NCBI GenBank assembly: GCA_964432945.1
Contig: CAYSPO010000008.1
Location: 1-43,057, forward strand
Origin: CAYSPO01 sp964432945
GTDB lineage: Bacteria > Bacillota > Clostridia > Tissierellales > Peptoniphilaceae
Length of the DNA: 43,057 bases
Direction: 5' to 3'
This document shows positions 15,216-23,995 of the stretch, piece by piece (position 1 is the stretch's first letter; each line of letters opens with the position of its first letter). Under the pieces are notes generated by a model. That model was not told where the DNA came from. It ran no database searches and saw nothing but the letters and a program-made list of their open reading frames with translations. Both the position numbers and the translations under genes were made by a program.

Positions 15216-15737
15216 ATGGAAAGAAAGCCAGTTGAAACTTTATTAAAAGAGGTTCAGGAAATTTTTGAAAGTTCATCTAAGACTCATCTTTTGCTTACAG
15301 GGTCTATTAATGTTGGCAAAACAACTTTGTTGTCTTATATTTTAAAAGATACAAAAGACTATACCTATGTTAAAACTTATCTTTCAGAAGACTTTAGTGA
15401 AGTTCTGCTTACTGATAGTTTAACGAAAGAAGAATATATTATAGGGAAAAGATGCAAAGATTTTATGAAGATTAATGAGAATTTCTTTGATAAAGTTGGC
15501 TATAAAATACTAGAAAATCATTTAAATACTCCAAATAATGTTTTTGTTATAGACGAAATCGGGAAATTAGAAATAGATGCAAAAAAATATATAAGTAGTT
15601 TAGAAAAATTATTTAACAATAAAAAAGTAATAGCATGTATAAGAAAAGATAAAAATGCTATTTACGGAAACAACAATTTCTTAGAAAATTCTTGTTTAAT
15701 AGACTTAGATGAACTAAATAGATTTAAAAGGGACTAG
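15216..15737 (+). CDS. Small P-loop NTPase (THEP1/NTPase_1-like) in the metal uptake operon
   Basis: A 173-residue protein with Walker A GSINVGKTT (about 29-37) and a Walker B VFVIDEIGKLEI, a DEIGK pattern seen in the THEP1-type nucleoside triphosphatases. It has no membrane segment. It starts 2 bases after the preceding stop with only a weak RBS, so translation is probably coupled to the binding protein gene. The stop lies inside the operon terminator. Its role is unknown; THEP1-like NTPases occur beside transport genes for corrinoids and metal chelates in anaerobes, but I cannot name a specific function. Alternatives such as a small kinase or GTPase are less likely, because no NKxD motif is seen. 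Confidence 0.65.
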   Translation: MERKPVETLLKEVQEIFESSSKTHLLLTGSINVGKTTLLSYILKDTKDYTYVKTYLSEDFSEVLLTDSLTKEEYIIGKRCKDFMKINENFFDKVGYKILENHLNTPNNVFVIDEIGKLEIDAKKYISSLEKLFNNKKVIACIRKDKNAIYGNNNFLENSCLIDLDELNRFKRD

Positions 15738-15755
15738 CTTTTGCTAGTCCTTTTT
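15731..15755 (+). terminator. Intrinsic terminator of the metal uptake operon
   Basis: GGACTAGC (15731-15738), loop TTTT, GCTAGTCC (15743-15750), then five T. The NTPase stop codon TAG lies within the first arm. Confidence 0.9.
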
Positions 15756-15759
15756 ATTT

Positions 15760-16197
15760 TTATAAGTTAGCGATCATTTCTATATGGGGAATTCCATCAA
15801 GGTCAAATTCATCTGAAATTTCTTTGAATCCTAATTTTTTATAGAAATCTCCAGCATAGACCTGTGCTTCAATATAAACTTTATCTGCTTTTAGTTCTTC
15901 TTTACAAACTTTTAAAGCTTCTTTTACTAATGAAGAGCCAAGTCCTGATCTTCTTTTTTTAGCTATTATTCTTCCGAGTGCTGTATATTCATGGGAAACT
16001 CCAGCAGGAAGTATTCTAAGATAGGCAATAATTTCTCCATCTTCTTTTATATAAAGATGATAGGCTTCTTTATCTTTTCCATCTACTTCTTCATAAGGGC
16101 AGTTTTGCTCGACTACAAAAACTTCAACCCTAAGTTTTAATATTTCATATAACTCATCGGTTGATAATTCATGGAATTGCTTTAAGATTATATTCAA
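15760..16197 (-). CDS. elaA: GNAT-family N-acetyltransferase, ElaA-like
   Basis: A 145-residue GNAT protein. The N-terminal half has ILKLRVEVFVVEQNCPYEEVDGKD, which matches the ElaA subgroup hallmark FVVEQ-x-CPY-x-x-x-DG-x-D, and the acetyl-CoA-binding loop follows as RIIAKKRRSGLGSSLV. Members transfer acetyl groups from acetyl-CoA to small or peptide substrates; the ElaA substrate is not established. The start is a TTG at 16197 with AGAGG upstream, 2 bases after the acetamidase gene, so the two form a minus-strand operon. Confidence 0.88.
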   Translation of the reverse strand: MNIILKQFHELSTDELYEILKLRVEVFVVEQNCPYEEVDGKDKEAYHLYIKEDGEIIAYLRILPAGVSHEYTALGRIIAKKRRSGLGSSLVKEALKVCKEELKADKVYIEAQVYAGDFYKKLGFKEISDEFDLDGIPHIEMIANL

Positions 16198-16199
16198 GT

Positions 16200-17087
16200 T
16201 TAGCCTCTTTTCTTTTGTTCTATTAGTGATTTTTGAACTTCTATTCTAACAGTCATATTCGGATCAACGATTTGGCAAATCTTTAAATCACCAGCCATAG
16301 ATAGAAACATGCCAGCTTCATTGAATGTGAAATTATAATTTTCTACTAAATAACTAACCATATTCTCAATAGCCAAATCACAAGATTCTTCCAAAGTTTT
16401 TCTAGATGCAAGACAGATTAATTTGTTATCGTTTTCTATCATAGGAGTTGGCATTTTTTTATCTTTTATAACTTCTACCCTAAGTGTTACTTCTCCAGAT
16501 ATTTCTACTCCAGTTCCCATAATTTCTCCTTCACCCATTGAAGCATGAAGATCACCTAAAGCTAGTAAAGCTCCATCAACATTTATAGGGAGGTAAAGGC
16601 TGGAACCTTCTTTTATTTCTAAGCAGTCCATATTGCCGCCGTGGTCATGGGGAGTTCCTGTATTCATAGCTTCACCTTTTGGTGCAGTTCCTATAACTCC
16701 AATCATTTTACGAAGAGGGGCTTTTATACCTCTAAAATCAGCGAATTTATCTTTGATTTCAACTACAACTGTCTCTTCGGCTTCAACTAAATTTCCAAGT
16801 CTACCTAGGCCAGGAGCTGCCATCATAACTCCTTGATTAGCTATATCGATTTTTAATATATCTACTTTTAAAATATCTCCAGCCTTAGCTTCGTTTATAT
16901 AAACAGGGCCAGTAGCAGGGTTTATCTTTGAAAAGTCGATAGAACTCATAGTATCTTTTTCGGTTTTTATAGTATCAGAAAAACAATCACAGGTTTCAAA
17001 AATAATTTCTTCACCAGAGTTTATTTTTACAACAGCTTTGTTTTCTTTGTCCATATTAAAAATAAGATTATCTTTACTAATTTTCAT
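16200..17087 (-). CDS. Acetamidase/formamidase family protein
   Basis: About 295 residues from ATG at 17087. It matches the acetamidase/formamidase family: INPATGPVYINEAKAGDILKV, then TPHDHGGNMDCLEI with the conserved metal-ligand His/Asp residues, and GDLHASMGEGEIMGTGVE, another conserved patch. These enzymes hydrolyse short-chain amides (formamide, acetamide) to ammonia and the acid. The open frame could run back to 17276, but that extension has no family similarity, covers the promoter and start of the divergent glycosyltransferase, and lacks an RBS; AAGGGAAG lies just before 17087. It is followed closely by elaA. The substrate of this member is not known. Confidence 0.88.
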   Translation of the reverse strand: MKISKDNLIFNMDKENKAVVKINSGEEIIFETCDCFSDTIKTEKDTMSSIDFSKINPATGPVYINEAKAGDILKVDILKIDIANQGVMMAAPGLGRLGNLVEAEETVVVEIKDKFADFRGIKAPLRKMIGVIGTAPKGEAMNTGTPHDHGGNMDCLEIKEGSSLYLPINVDGALLALGDLHASMGEGEIMGTGVEISGEVTLRVEVIKDKKMPTPMIENDNKLICLASRKTLEESCDLAIENMVSYLVENYNFTFNEAGMFLSMAGDLKICQIVDPNMTVRIEVQKSLIEQKKRG

Positions 17088-17129
17088 TAATCCACTTCCC
17101 TTCTTTAATATAAGTATATCAAAACAAAA

Positions 17130-17159
17130 TTGATTATACATATAGAATATTGATATAAT
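17130..17159 (+). promoter_or_regulatory. Promoter of the glycosyltransferase gene
   Basis: TTGATT (17130-17135), 18 bases, TATAAT (17154-17159). The leader to the ATG at 17242 is about 75 bases and holds nothing else I recognise. Confidence 0.55.
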
Positions 17160-17241
17160 CGACTTATAGTATAAAGGTTTATAAAAAATTTGATGGGTAT
17201 ATTTATAAACGGGTAGTTTAAAATCAAGAAAGAGGTATTTT

Positions 17242-18468
17242 ATGCGAGTATTACATGTTTTGGCACAACTTCCCATGCGAACAGGCAGTGGGGTTAGCTT
17301 TAAGAATAGAGTAGAGGGTTTGGCAAGACGAGGCGTTGAGAATGCTTTGATTTATGGAACACAAGAGCCTTATGAGATAGATTTTGGGATGACATCTTAT
17401 CCAGTTGTCTTTAAAACAGATGAACTTAAGTTTCCTATTGTTGGTATGAGCGATGAAATGCCTTATGAAAATACACTTTATTCTCATATGAGTGATACTA
17501 TGATTGAAACTTGGCAAAATGCTTTTCTAAAAAGGCTAGAGAAAGCTAAAAAAGAATTTCAGCCAGACCTTGTTATTAGCCATCACCTTTGGTTTTTAAC
17601 ATCTATGGTGCTAGATGTCTTTGAAGGCACTCCGGTCGTAGGAATAAGCCATGGAACGGATATTAGACAAGCTCAGCAAAACAACCACCTAAGATATAAA
17701 TATGTAAAAAATCTTAATAGATTAGATCATGTGCTAGCTCTTTCTAATAAAGAAAAAAAAGAAGTTGTAGAAATATTTAATGTCGATGAAGATAAAATCA
17801 CAATTGTGGGAGGAGGTTTTGATCAAGACATATTCTATGATAATGGGAAGGCTAAAAAAGATGATGTAACAAGAATTATATTTGCTGGAAAGTTAGCTCG
17901 CTCTAAAGGAATTTATGAGCTAGCTAAGGCTTTTCCTAATTTGAAAAGAAAATTTCCTAAATTGAGAATGTTTTTTATAGGAACAACTAGTCAAGAAGAA
18001 AAGGCTATTATTTATGAAAATGCTCATTTTTGTCCAGGATTTAAAATTTTCGATGTGGTTAATCAAGAAAAGCTAGGTAAGATAATGAGAAGGGCAGATG
18101 TTTTCGTGCTTCCAAGCTACTATGAGGGGCTAGGGTTAACTGCTATAGAGGCACTGGCTTGTAAAATGAGAGTTGTTGCAACAGAAATTCCAGGTCTTAT
18201 GGAGCTTCTTGGAGATGATGTAAATAATTCAAATGTTATTGAATATGTAAAACCACCTAAAATATTTGATACTGATAAGCCACAAAAATCTCATATAGAT
18301 CCATTTGTCGAAAGGCTAGAACTAGCTTTAGAAAAACAAATTCTTAGAACAGAAAAGAAAGAAGAATTTCCAGAGGGTATTTATAGAGATATTTATTCTC
18401 ATGCATGGGATCAAATTGTGGAAAGAGAATACGAAATTATTAAAGAAATTATAGATAATAAGAAGTAG
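17242..18468 (+). CDS. Glycosyltransferase family 4-type (GT-B fold)
   Basis: A 408-residue protein with a GT-B layout. The N-terminal Rossmann half starts VLHVLAQLPMRTGSGVSF and includes the ISHGTD stretch; the C-terminal donor-binding half has FAGKLARSKGIYELAKAF and the EX7E-type region VLPSYYEGLGLTAIEALACK, typical of GT4 retaining enzymes using nucleotide-diphospho-sugars. It has no membrane segment. It is monocistronic, with its own promoter, an AAAGAGG-type RBS and a strong terminator whose first arm overlaps the stop codon. The absence of neighbouring polysaccharide genes leaves the acceptor unknown; a glycolipid or a small metabolite are both possible. Confidence 0.85.
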   Translation: MRVLHVLAQLPMRTGSGVSFKNRVEGLARRGVENALIYGTQEPYEIDFGMTSYPVVFKTDELKFPIVGMSDEMPYENTLYSHMSDTMIETWQNAFLKRLEKAKKEFQPDLVISHHLWFLTSMVLDVFEGTPVVGISHGTDIRQAQQNNHLRYKYVKNLNRLDHVLALSNKEKKEVVEIFNVDEDKITIVGGGFDQDIFYDNGKAKKDDVTRIIFAGKLARSKGIYELAKAFPNLKRKFPKLRMFFIGTTSQEEKAIIYENAHFCPGFKIFDVVNQEKLGKIMRRADVFVLPSYYEGLGLTAIEALACKMRVVATEIPGLMELLGDDVNNSNVIEYVKPPKIFDTDKPQKSHIDPFVERLELALEKQILRTEKKEEFPEGIYRDIYSHAWDQIVEREYEIIKEIIDNKK

Positions 18469-18499
18469 AGCCTTGCTCTACTTCTTATTTATTTTTTTA
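18457..18499. terminator. Terminator between glycosyltransferase and PPK2 genes
   Basis: A 14-bp perfect stem (18457-18470 with 18476-18489) around CCTTG, followed by a T run. It lies between convergent genes, and its A-rich left flank may also help stop minus-strand transcription. Confidence 0.85.
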
Positions 18500-18501
18500 T
18501 G

Positions 18502-19944
18502 TTAATTTATATTTAATGCTTTCTTAGCTTCTTTAATAAAGATTTTCAAAACTTCTAGCCTTGCATATTCTTTTTGATTTCCTTCTATAATATCCCATGG
18601 AGCATAGCTTGTAGAAGTTCTATCTAGCATTTCATTCATAGCTAGCATATTTTCATCCCACTTATCTCTATTTCTCCAATCTTCTTCAGTTAATTTATAA
18701 GGATTATCTCTTTCTCTATCTTTAAATCTTTTTAATTGTTCGTCTTTATCTATAGTTAAGAAATATTTTATAAGAATAACTCCTGAATCGGTTAATTCTT
18801 TTTCCATAGCATTTATTTCATCATATGCTCTTTCCCATTCGTTTTTAGTGGCAAAAGCTTCAACTCTTTCAACCATTACTCTACCGTACCATGACCTATC
18901 AAAAATACTAATCTTTCCTTTGGATGGAAAGTTGGAATAAAATCTCCATAAATAGTGGTGATCTTTTTCAGAATCCGAAGGGGCAGAGGTAGGGTTTACT
19001 TCATAGCTTCTTGCGTCTATAAGTCTAGTTAATCTTCTTATAGCACCACCCTTTCCAGCAGCGTCTACTCCTTCAAATACTATTATTGAAGGAATTTTGT
19101 TTACATATAGCTTATATGCTAGGTTACCGGCTTCTTCTTGAAGTTCTATAATTTCTTTTTCATACTTATCCAAAGAAACTGTTTTATCCATATCTAGTTG
19201 ACCTAAGATATCTATGGTTTTATAAGAACTTTTCTTAGTTTCTTCTTCTTTAGCTTCTTCTAATTTTTCTCTGATAATATCCATACAAGTTCCGATTACA
19301 AACTTTCTGGCATCTTTTAAATTTTCTCCGTTTACTATATGCCAAGGAGCTTGTTTTGTGGAAGATTTTTCTAATATTTTATCTATATGTTTGGCAAATT
19401 TGTCATAATAAAGATTTTGATAAACATCATTGTCTGTGACCATAAAATCCCTGTATTTATCATAAGCTAGAGTTTCAATGTGTTTTCTTTGTGTTTCTTT
19501 ACTTATATTTATAAAGAACTTTATTATTATAGTTTCGTCATTGATTAATGTATCTTCTGTCGCTAGTAAATATGAAATCTTTCTATCAATTGTGTTTTGA
19601 TCTTTATCTAATTTCAAGAAAAGTTTATTATAGCTTGACCTATTATAGATAGCAAAGTTTCCTTTAGCAGGTAAATTAGACCAATATGATTTAGTGAAAA
19701 TATAATTTTCCTTGTCTTTTGGGTCAAAAACTTTTACCCTATAAGATTTGGTGTCCAGCCTTTCTGTAAGTTCATTTAATATATAGCCTTTTCCAGAAGA
19801 CTCCCAACCTTCTACAATAATTATTACTGGAATATTTCTAAGAGTACATTCTTGCTGAAGGTCAGCTAGATATAATTTCATTTCCTTGGTTTTGATATCT
19901 GAATAGGCATTTTTTGTGTTTTCAAAATCATAATTTAAAATCAT
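18502..19944 (-). CDS. Two-domain PPK2: polyphosphate:AMP phosphotransferase-like
   Basis: A 480-residue protein with two tandem PPK2 domains. Domain 1 carries P-loop EGWESSGKG (about 45-53) and the lid-type segment NRSSYNKLF; domain 2 carries EGVDAAGKGG (about 290-299), FDRSWYGRVMVERVEAF and KRFKDRERDNPYKLTEEDW. Two-domain PPK2 enzymes of this kind (Pap) transfer phosphate from polyphosphate to AMP. Single-domain relatives are half this length. In known two-domain enzymes the C-terminal half holds the active catalytic set, and here it is also the better conserved: domain 1 has NRSSY where domain 2 has DRSWY. AAAAGGA precedes the ATG. Monocistronic. Confidence 0.85.
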   Translation of the reverse strand: MILNYDFENTKNAYSDIKTKEMKLYLADLQQECTLRNIPVIIIVEGWESSGKGYILNELTERLDTKSYRVKVFDPKDKENYIFTKSYWSNLPAKGNFAIYNRSSYNKLFLKLDKDQNTIDRKISYLLATEDTLINDETIIIKFFINISKETQRKHIETLAYDKYRDFMVTDNDVYQNLYYDKFAKHIDKILEKSSTKQAPWHIVNGENLKDARKFVIGTCMDIIREKLEEAKEEETKKSSYKTIDILGQLDMDKTVSLDKYEKEIIELQEEAGNLAYKLYVNKIPSIIVFEGVDAAGKGGAIRRLTRLIDARSYEVNPTSAPSDSEKDHHYLWRFYSNFPSKGKISIFDRSWYGRVMVERVEAFATKNEWERAYDEINAMEKELTDSGVILIKYFLTIDKDEQLKRFKDRERDNPYKLTEEDWRNRDKWDENMLAMNEMLDRTSTSYAPWDIIEGNQKEYARLEVLKIFIKEAKKALNIN

Positions 19945-20119
19945 TATTCCACATCCTTTTTCTATATATATCCTTAAACAGATAAAATATAGAAATATTA
20001 CAAATTATTAGCAAAATTAAAATAATTTATATAGATTGATAACTAAAGAAAAAGTTCGAATTTACCGAATATTACAAGGTTAGATGCTAATCTCGATTTA
20101 TAAGTTTATTTTTGTAGCC

Positions 20120-20158
20120 TTGATTTAAGGTTAAAATTAGAATACTATTAGAATAGTA
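20120..20158 (+). promoter_or_regulatory. Promoter with a perfect dyad before the M16 peptidase gene
   Basis: TTGATT (20120-20125), 17 bases, TACTAT (20143-20148). The -10 lies within a perfect inverted repeat TACTATT-AG-AATAGTA (20143-20158). The remaining intergenic DNA (19945-20119) is AT-rich and I see only a minor hairpin in it. Confidence 0.5.
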
Positions 20159-20177
20159 AAATAAATTGGAGATGAAT

Positions 20178-23078
20178 ATGGATTATTTAGATATAGGATA
20201 CAAAACAATTGAAGATAAGGAAATTCCTGAGATAGGATCTCGGGCTATTTTACTTGAACACATTAAAACTGGAGCAAGAGTCTTAAAGTTAAAAAATGAT
20301 GATGACAATAATGTTTTTGGTATCGGATTTAAAACTCCTCCAACTGATTCTACAGGTGTTGCTCATATTGTAGAACACTGTGTGCTCTCAGGATCTAGAA
20401 AATATAAAACAAAAGAGCCTTTTATGGATGTTTATAAAGGAAGTCTTCAGACATTTCTTAATGCTATGACATTTGGAGATAAAACTATTTATCCAATAGG
20501 AAGTAGAAATGACAAAGATTTTGAAAATCTAATGGATATCTATTTAGACGCTGTTTTTTATCCTGCAATAGATAAAAAACCAGAAATCTTTATGCAAGAG
20601 GGCTGGCATTATGATATTCAAGATAAAAATGATCCAATTGAATATAAGGGTGTAGTTTACAATGAGATGAAGGGTGCTATGAGTACTCCTGAAGATCAAG
20701 TTTATGAATTTATAAATCAAGCAAACTATCCAGATACAATTTATAGCAATAACTCTGGCGGGGATCCATACGCTATTACAGATTTATCATATGAATCTTT
20801 TGTTGATTTTCATAAAAAACATTATCACCCATCTAACTCATATATTTTCTTTTATGGAGATAGGGCATTACAAAGTGATTTGGAATATTTAGATAAGGAA
20901 TATCTTTCTAATTTTGAAAAGCAAGAACTTGATTTTGAAATCCCTTACCAAGAATCTTTTGAGAAAAAGAGATATGAGAATTATGAATATTCTACAAGCG
21001 ATGACATTGAAGGTTTAGATAGGGATTACTTAGCTTATTCAGTTGTAACAGGAGATATCCTTGATGGTAAAACAGACCTTATGACTAATATCCTTTTAGA
21101 AGCCCTTGTAGATTCTGGATCAGGTCCAATCAAAAAAGCACTTTTAGATGCTAAGATTGGTGAAGATGTTTTTGGAATGACTTCTTCCGTAAGACAAATT
21201 CCTTTTACTATTATATGTAAAAATACAAGCTCTACTAGAATAAATGAGTTTGAAGGAATTATAGAAACTTGTTTTGAGAATTTAGTAGCTAATGGAATTG
21301 ATAAAAAGCTTTTATTTTCTACGTTAAATAAATTTGAGTATTCCTTAAGGGAAGCAACAGGTTTTCATACAAGAGGGATAATTGATTTTATTAGATCATT
21401 TGATACCTGGCTTTACGGGGATAGCCCTATCAAAGCTTTGGAATTTAGTGAAAGTTTAGAGGAATTAAGAGAAGGAATTGATGAAGGGATTTTTGAAAAG
21501 TTTATAGAAGAAAAAATTCTAAAAAATAATCACAAGACTATAATCTCTGTTCTTCCTAATCAAAATCTTAATGAGAGAAGAGATGAAGAAGTTAGAGAAA
21601 ATCTAAAAAAATATAAGGAAAGCTTGAGCGATGAATCAATTGAAGCTTTAATTGATTTAAATGAAAAATTAGAGCATATGCAATTAACAGAAGATTCTCC
21701 TGAAGCTAAAGCTACAATTCCAAGTCTTGATTTAGAAGATGTAGATACAAAATTAAGCGGTATCCCAAGAGAAAAATTAGATTCAAGTATAGATAATCTC
21801 TACCATGATATTTTCACAGGTGGAATAAATTATGTTAATTATGTTTTTGACATAAGTCATATAAATGTAGATGAATTAGGATATGCAGCATTATTAACTG
21901 AACTTTTAGGATCAATGGATACAAATAGACGTAATTATATAGATTTAATTAATGAAATCTATATGAATACTGGTGGAATTAACTTTTCTATCAATGTATT
22001 TAATGATTCCAATTCAGATGAATTCTATCCTAAGTTAGTTGTTTCTACAAAATATTTAGATGGTGGAGCAACTGAAGCAGATGCTATTGCACTTGAAATT
22101 ATTACTGGAACTAAATTAGATTCTATTAAAAGATATAAGGATTTAATTAAAGAGATTAAATCAAGATATGAAATGAACTTATATCAAAATGGTTCGGCTA
22201 TTGTAATGTCTAGAGCTAGATCTCATGTGGATAAATCTGCTAAGTATGGAGAATATATAAGTGGATTAGATTTCTTCTATTTTATACAAGATTTGGAAGA
22301 TAAACTTGAAGATGAAGCAGCAATGCAGCTGGAAAAATTAAAAGAAGTTTATGACAAGCTATTTATTGGCAGTAATTTAATAATTAACATTACGGGCTCA
22401 AGAGATGAAGCTAAAGAAGTTTTAAGTTTAGCAGAAGATGGCTTAAATAAACTTAAAAAAGTTTCTTATGAAAAAGCTGATTTGGTATTCAAATACATTG
22501 CAAAAAATGAAGGTATAAAATCTTCTTCTAATGTTCAGTTTGTTTCTAAAGCAGCTAAGTTAAGTGAAATAGACGAAGTTTATAATGGTAAAATGGCAGT
22601 GTTAGCTCAAGTTTTATCCAAAGGCTATCTTCATAACCATATTAGAGCTAAAGGTGGAGCTTATGGGGCAGGAATATCCATAGGAAAGAGAACTTTAGCA
22701 ACTTACTCTTATAGAGATCCTAATCTTGAAGAAACTATAAATGTTTATAATAATATGGGTGAGTATTTAAAAAATATTGATATTGATGAAAATGATCTTA
22801 AGAATTACATTATTGGAACAATTTCTGGATTTAATCCTCCTTATACACCTAAATCAATGGGCTATGAAGATTTATTAAGGTATATAACAGGCAGAAAGAT
22901 TGAAGAAATTGAAAGATTATTGGAAGAAGCTCTATCAACTAGTTTAGATGATCTTAAAAAATATGGAGACTTTTTAGATAAGGCCATGGAAGAAAATCAT
23001 CTTGTAGTATTGGGGAATAAAGAAAAAATTAATGCTAATGAAAAACTTTTTGAAACAACTTACAATGTTATAAAATAA
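20178..23078 (+). CDS. M16C-family zinc metalloprotease (PreP/insulinase type)
   Basis: A 966-residue protein from the ATG at 20178, chosen because GGAG (20168-20171) lies 6 bases upstream; ATG 20172 and TTG 20166 are in frame but badly spaced. The inverted zinc motif HxxEH reads HIVEH (residues 63-67), and the distal Glu lies in VVYNEMKGAM. The long, four-domain architecture with a catalytically inactive second half and a charged central linker is that of the M16C (presequence protease-like) clamshell peptidases, which degrade short unfolded peptides. There is no signal peptide, so it is cytoplasmic. The near-C-terminal RAKGGAYGAG resembles the R/Y substrate-binding motif of the family. It is a single-gene unit with a terminator after the stop. 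Confidence 0.92.
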   Translation: MDYLDIGYKTIEDKEIPEIGSRAILLEHIKTGARVLKLKNDDDNNVFGIGFKTPPTDSTGVAHIVEHCVLSGSRKYKTKEPFMDVYKGSLQTFLNAMTFGDKTIYPIGSRNDKDFENLMDIYLDAVFYPAIDKKPEIFMQEGWHYDIQDKNDPIEYKGVVYNEMKGAMSTPEDQVYEFINQANYPDTIYSNNSGGDPYAITDLSYESFVDFHKKHYHPSNSYIFFYGDRALQSDLEYLDKEYLSNFEKQELDFEIPYQESFEKKRYENYEYSTSDDIEGLDRDYLAYSVVTGDILDGKTDLMTNILLEALVDSGSGPIKKALLDAKIGEDVFGMTSSVRQIPFTIICKNTSSTRINEFEGIIETCFENLVANGIDKKLLFSTLNKFEYSLREATGFHTRGIIDFIRSFDTWLYGDSPIKALEFSESLEELREGIDEGIFEKFIEEKILKNNHKTIISVLPNQNLNERRDEEVRENLKKYKESLSDESIEALIDLNEKLEHMQLTEDSPEAKATIPSLDLEDVDTKLSGIPREKLDSSIDNLYHDIFTGGINYVNYVFDISHINVDELGYAALLTELLGSMDTNRRNYIDLINEIYMNTGGINFSINVFNDSNSDEFYPKLVVSTKYLDGGATEADAIALEIITGTKLDSIKRYKDLIKEIKSRYEMNLYQNGSAIVMSRARSHVDKSAKYGEYISGLDFFYFIQDLEDKLEDEAAMQLEKLKEVYDKLFIGSNLIINITGSRDEAKEVLSLAEDGLNKLKKVSYEKADLVFKYIAKNEGIKSSSNVQFVSKAAKLSEIDEVYNGKMAVLAQVLSKGYLHNHIRAKGGAYGAGISIGKRTLATYSYRDPNLEETINVYNNMGEYLKNIDIDENDLKNYIIGTISGFNPPYTPKSMGYEDLLRYITGRKIEEIERLLEEALSTSLDDLKKYGDFLDKAMEENHLVVLGNKEKINANEKLFETTYNVIK

Positions 23079-23086
23079 ATCATTTT

Positions 23087-23138
23087 TACTGGATAATTGA
23101 GAATTTATATATAATTTTCAAATATCCAGTATTTTTTT
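23087..23138 (+). terminator. Intrinsic terminator after the M16 peptidase
   Basis: TACTGGATA (23087-23095) pairs with TATCCAGTA (23123-23131), with further partial pairing inside, followed by seven T. Confidence 0.8.
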
Positions 23139-23293
23139 GAAACACTTTAATTTATAATGTTAAAAACGCTTAACAACAGTTCAATAAATCTAATATGAGC
23201 ACTCGCAGTATACATTTTTCATATTAATAATGTTATAATAAAATCCATATTGTAAATACTGGATAAATATGAATAAATTTAGGAGGTGATAAT

Positions 23294-23995
23294 TTGTCAG
23301 ATGCATTAATTAAGATTAGAGACCTTATGAAGATATATGAACTTGGGGGAGAGAAAATATATGCCCTTAATAATATAAGTCTTGATATTAATAAGGGAGA
23401 AATTGTCTGCTTGCTAGGTACTTCAGGTTCAGGTAAGTCAACCTTGCTTAATGCGATTGCAGGTCTTGAAAAACCGACAAGTGGGAGTATAGAAATTGGG
23501 AAAATTCCTATTCATAAGTTAACTGAAGATCAGGTTACAACATTTAGAAGGCAGAATATTGGTTTTATTTTTCAGTCTTATAATCTTATACCTACTCAAA
23601 CAGCCCTTGAAAATGTTACTTTAGGTATGACTTTTAAGGGAATTGATAAAAAGGTAAGAGAAGAAAAAGGTAAAGAGATTCTTAGGGCAGTTGGTCTTGG
23701 GAAAAGGCTACACCATAAACCTAATGAATTGTCAGGTGGACAGCAGCAAAGGGTCAGTATAGCAAGAGCATTTGTAGATAATCCTAAAATTATCTTTGCA
23801 GATGAGCCAACTGGTAACCTTGACACTAGGACAACTAGAGAAATATTAGAGCTTATGACCGAATTAATAAGAGAAAATAATCAAACAATGATAATTGTTT
23901 CCCATGATGAAGAGGTTACAGAGTATTCTGATAAAACTTATCATATGCAAGATGGAATTATCAAAGAAATAAGGGAGAACAAAAGGAATGAATAG
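23294..23995 (+). CDS. ABC transporter ATPase, MacB/LolD-like
   Basis: A 233-residue ATPase with Walker A GTSGSGKST (about 43-51), signature LSGGQQQRVSIARA, Walker B IIFADEPTGNLD and H-loop VSHDEE. The DEPTGNLD sequence and small size place it with the MacB/LolD/FtsE group, which drives FtsX-like permeases by mechanotransmission rather than classical substrate translocation. The start is TTG at 23294, set by a near-perfect AGGAGGTGAT 3 bases upstream. It overlaps the next gene by 8 bases. The stretch upstream (23139-23293) has a TATAAT at 23234 and a dyad TGTTAA-N6-TTAACA (23158-23175) but no clear -35. Confidence 0.92.
   Translation: MSDALIKIRDLMKIYELGGEKIYALNNISLDINKGEIVCLLGTSGSGKSTLLNAIAGLEKPTSGSIEIGKIPIHKLTEDQVTTFRRQNIGFIFQSYNLIPTQTALENVTLGMTFKGIDKKVREEKGKEILRAVGLGKRLHHKPNELSGGQQQRVSIARAFVDNPKIIFADEPTGNLDTRTTREILELMTELIRENNQTMIIVSHDEEVTEYSDKTYHMQDGIIKEIRENKRNE

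Noticed and set aside
17088..17276. N-terminal extension of the acetamidase frame up to 17276
   Set aside because: It has no family similarity and no RBS, and it overlaps the divergent glycosyltransferase start and promoter. ATG 17087 has AAGGGAAG in the right place.
19945..20119. Possible T-box or riboswitch before the M16 peptidase
   Set aside because: Only small hairpins are present, with no T-box motif, no terminator/antiterminator pair and no amino-acid gene downstream.
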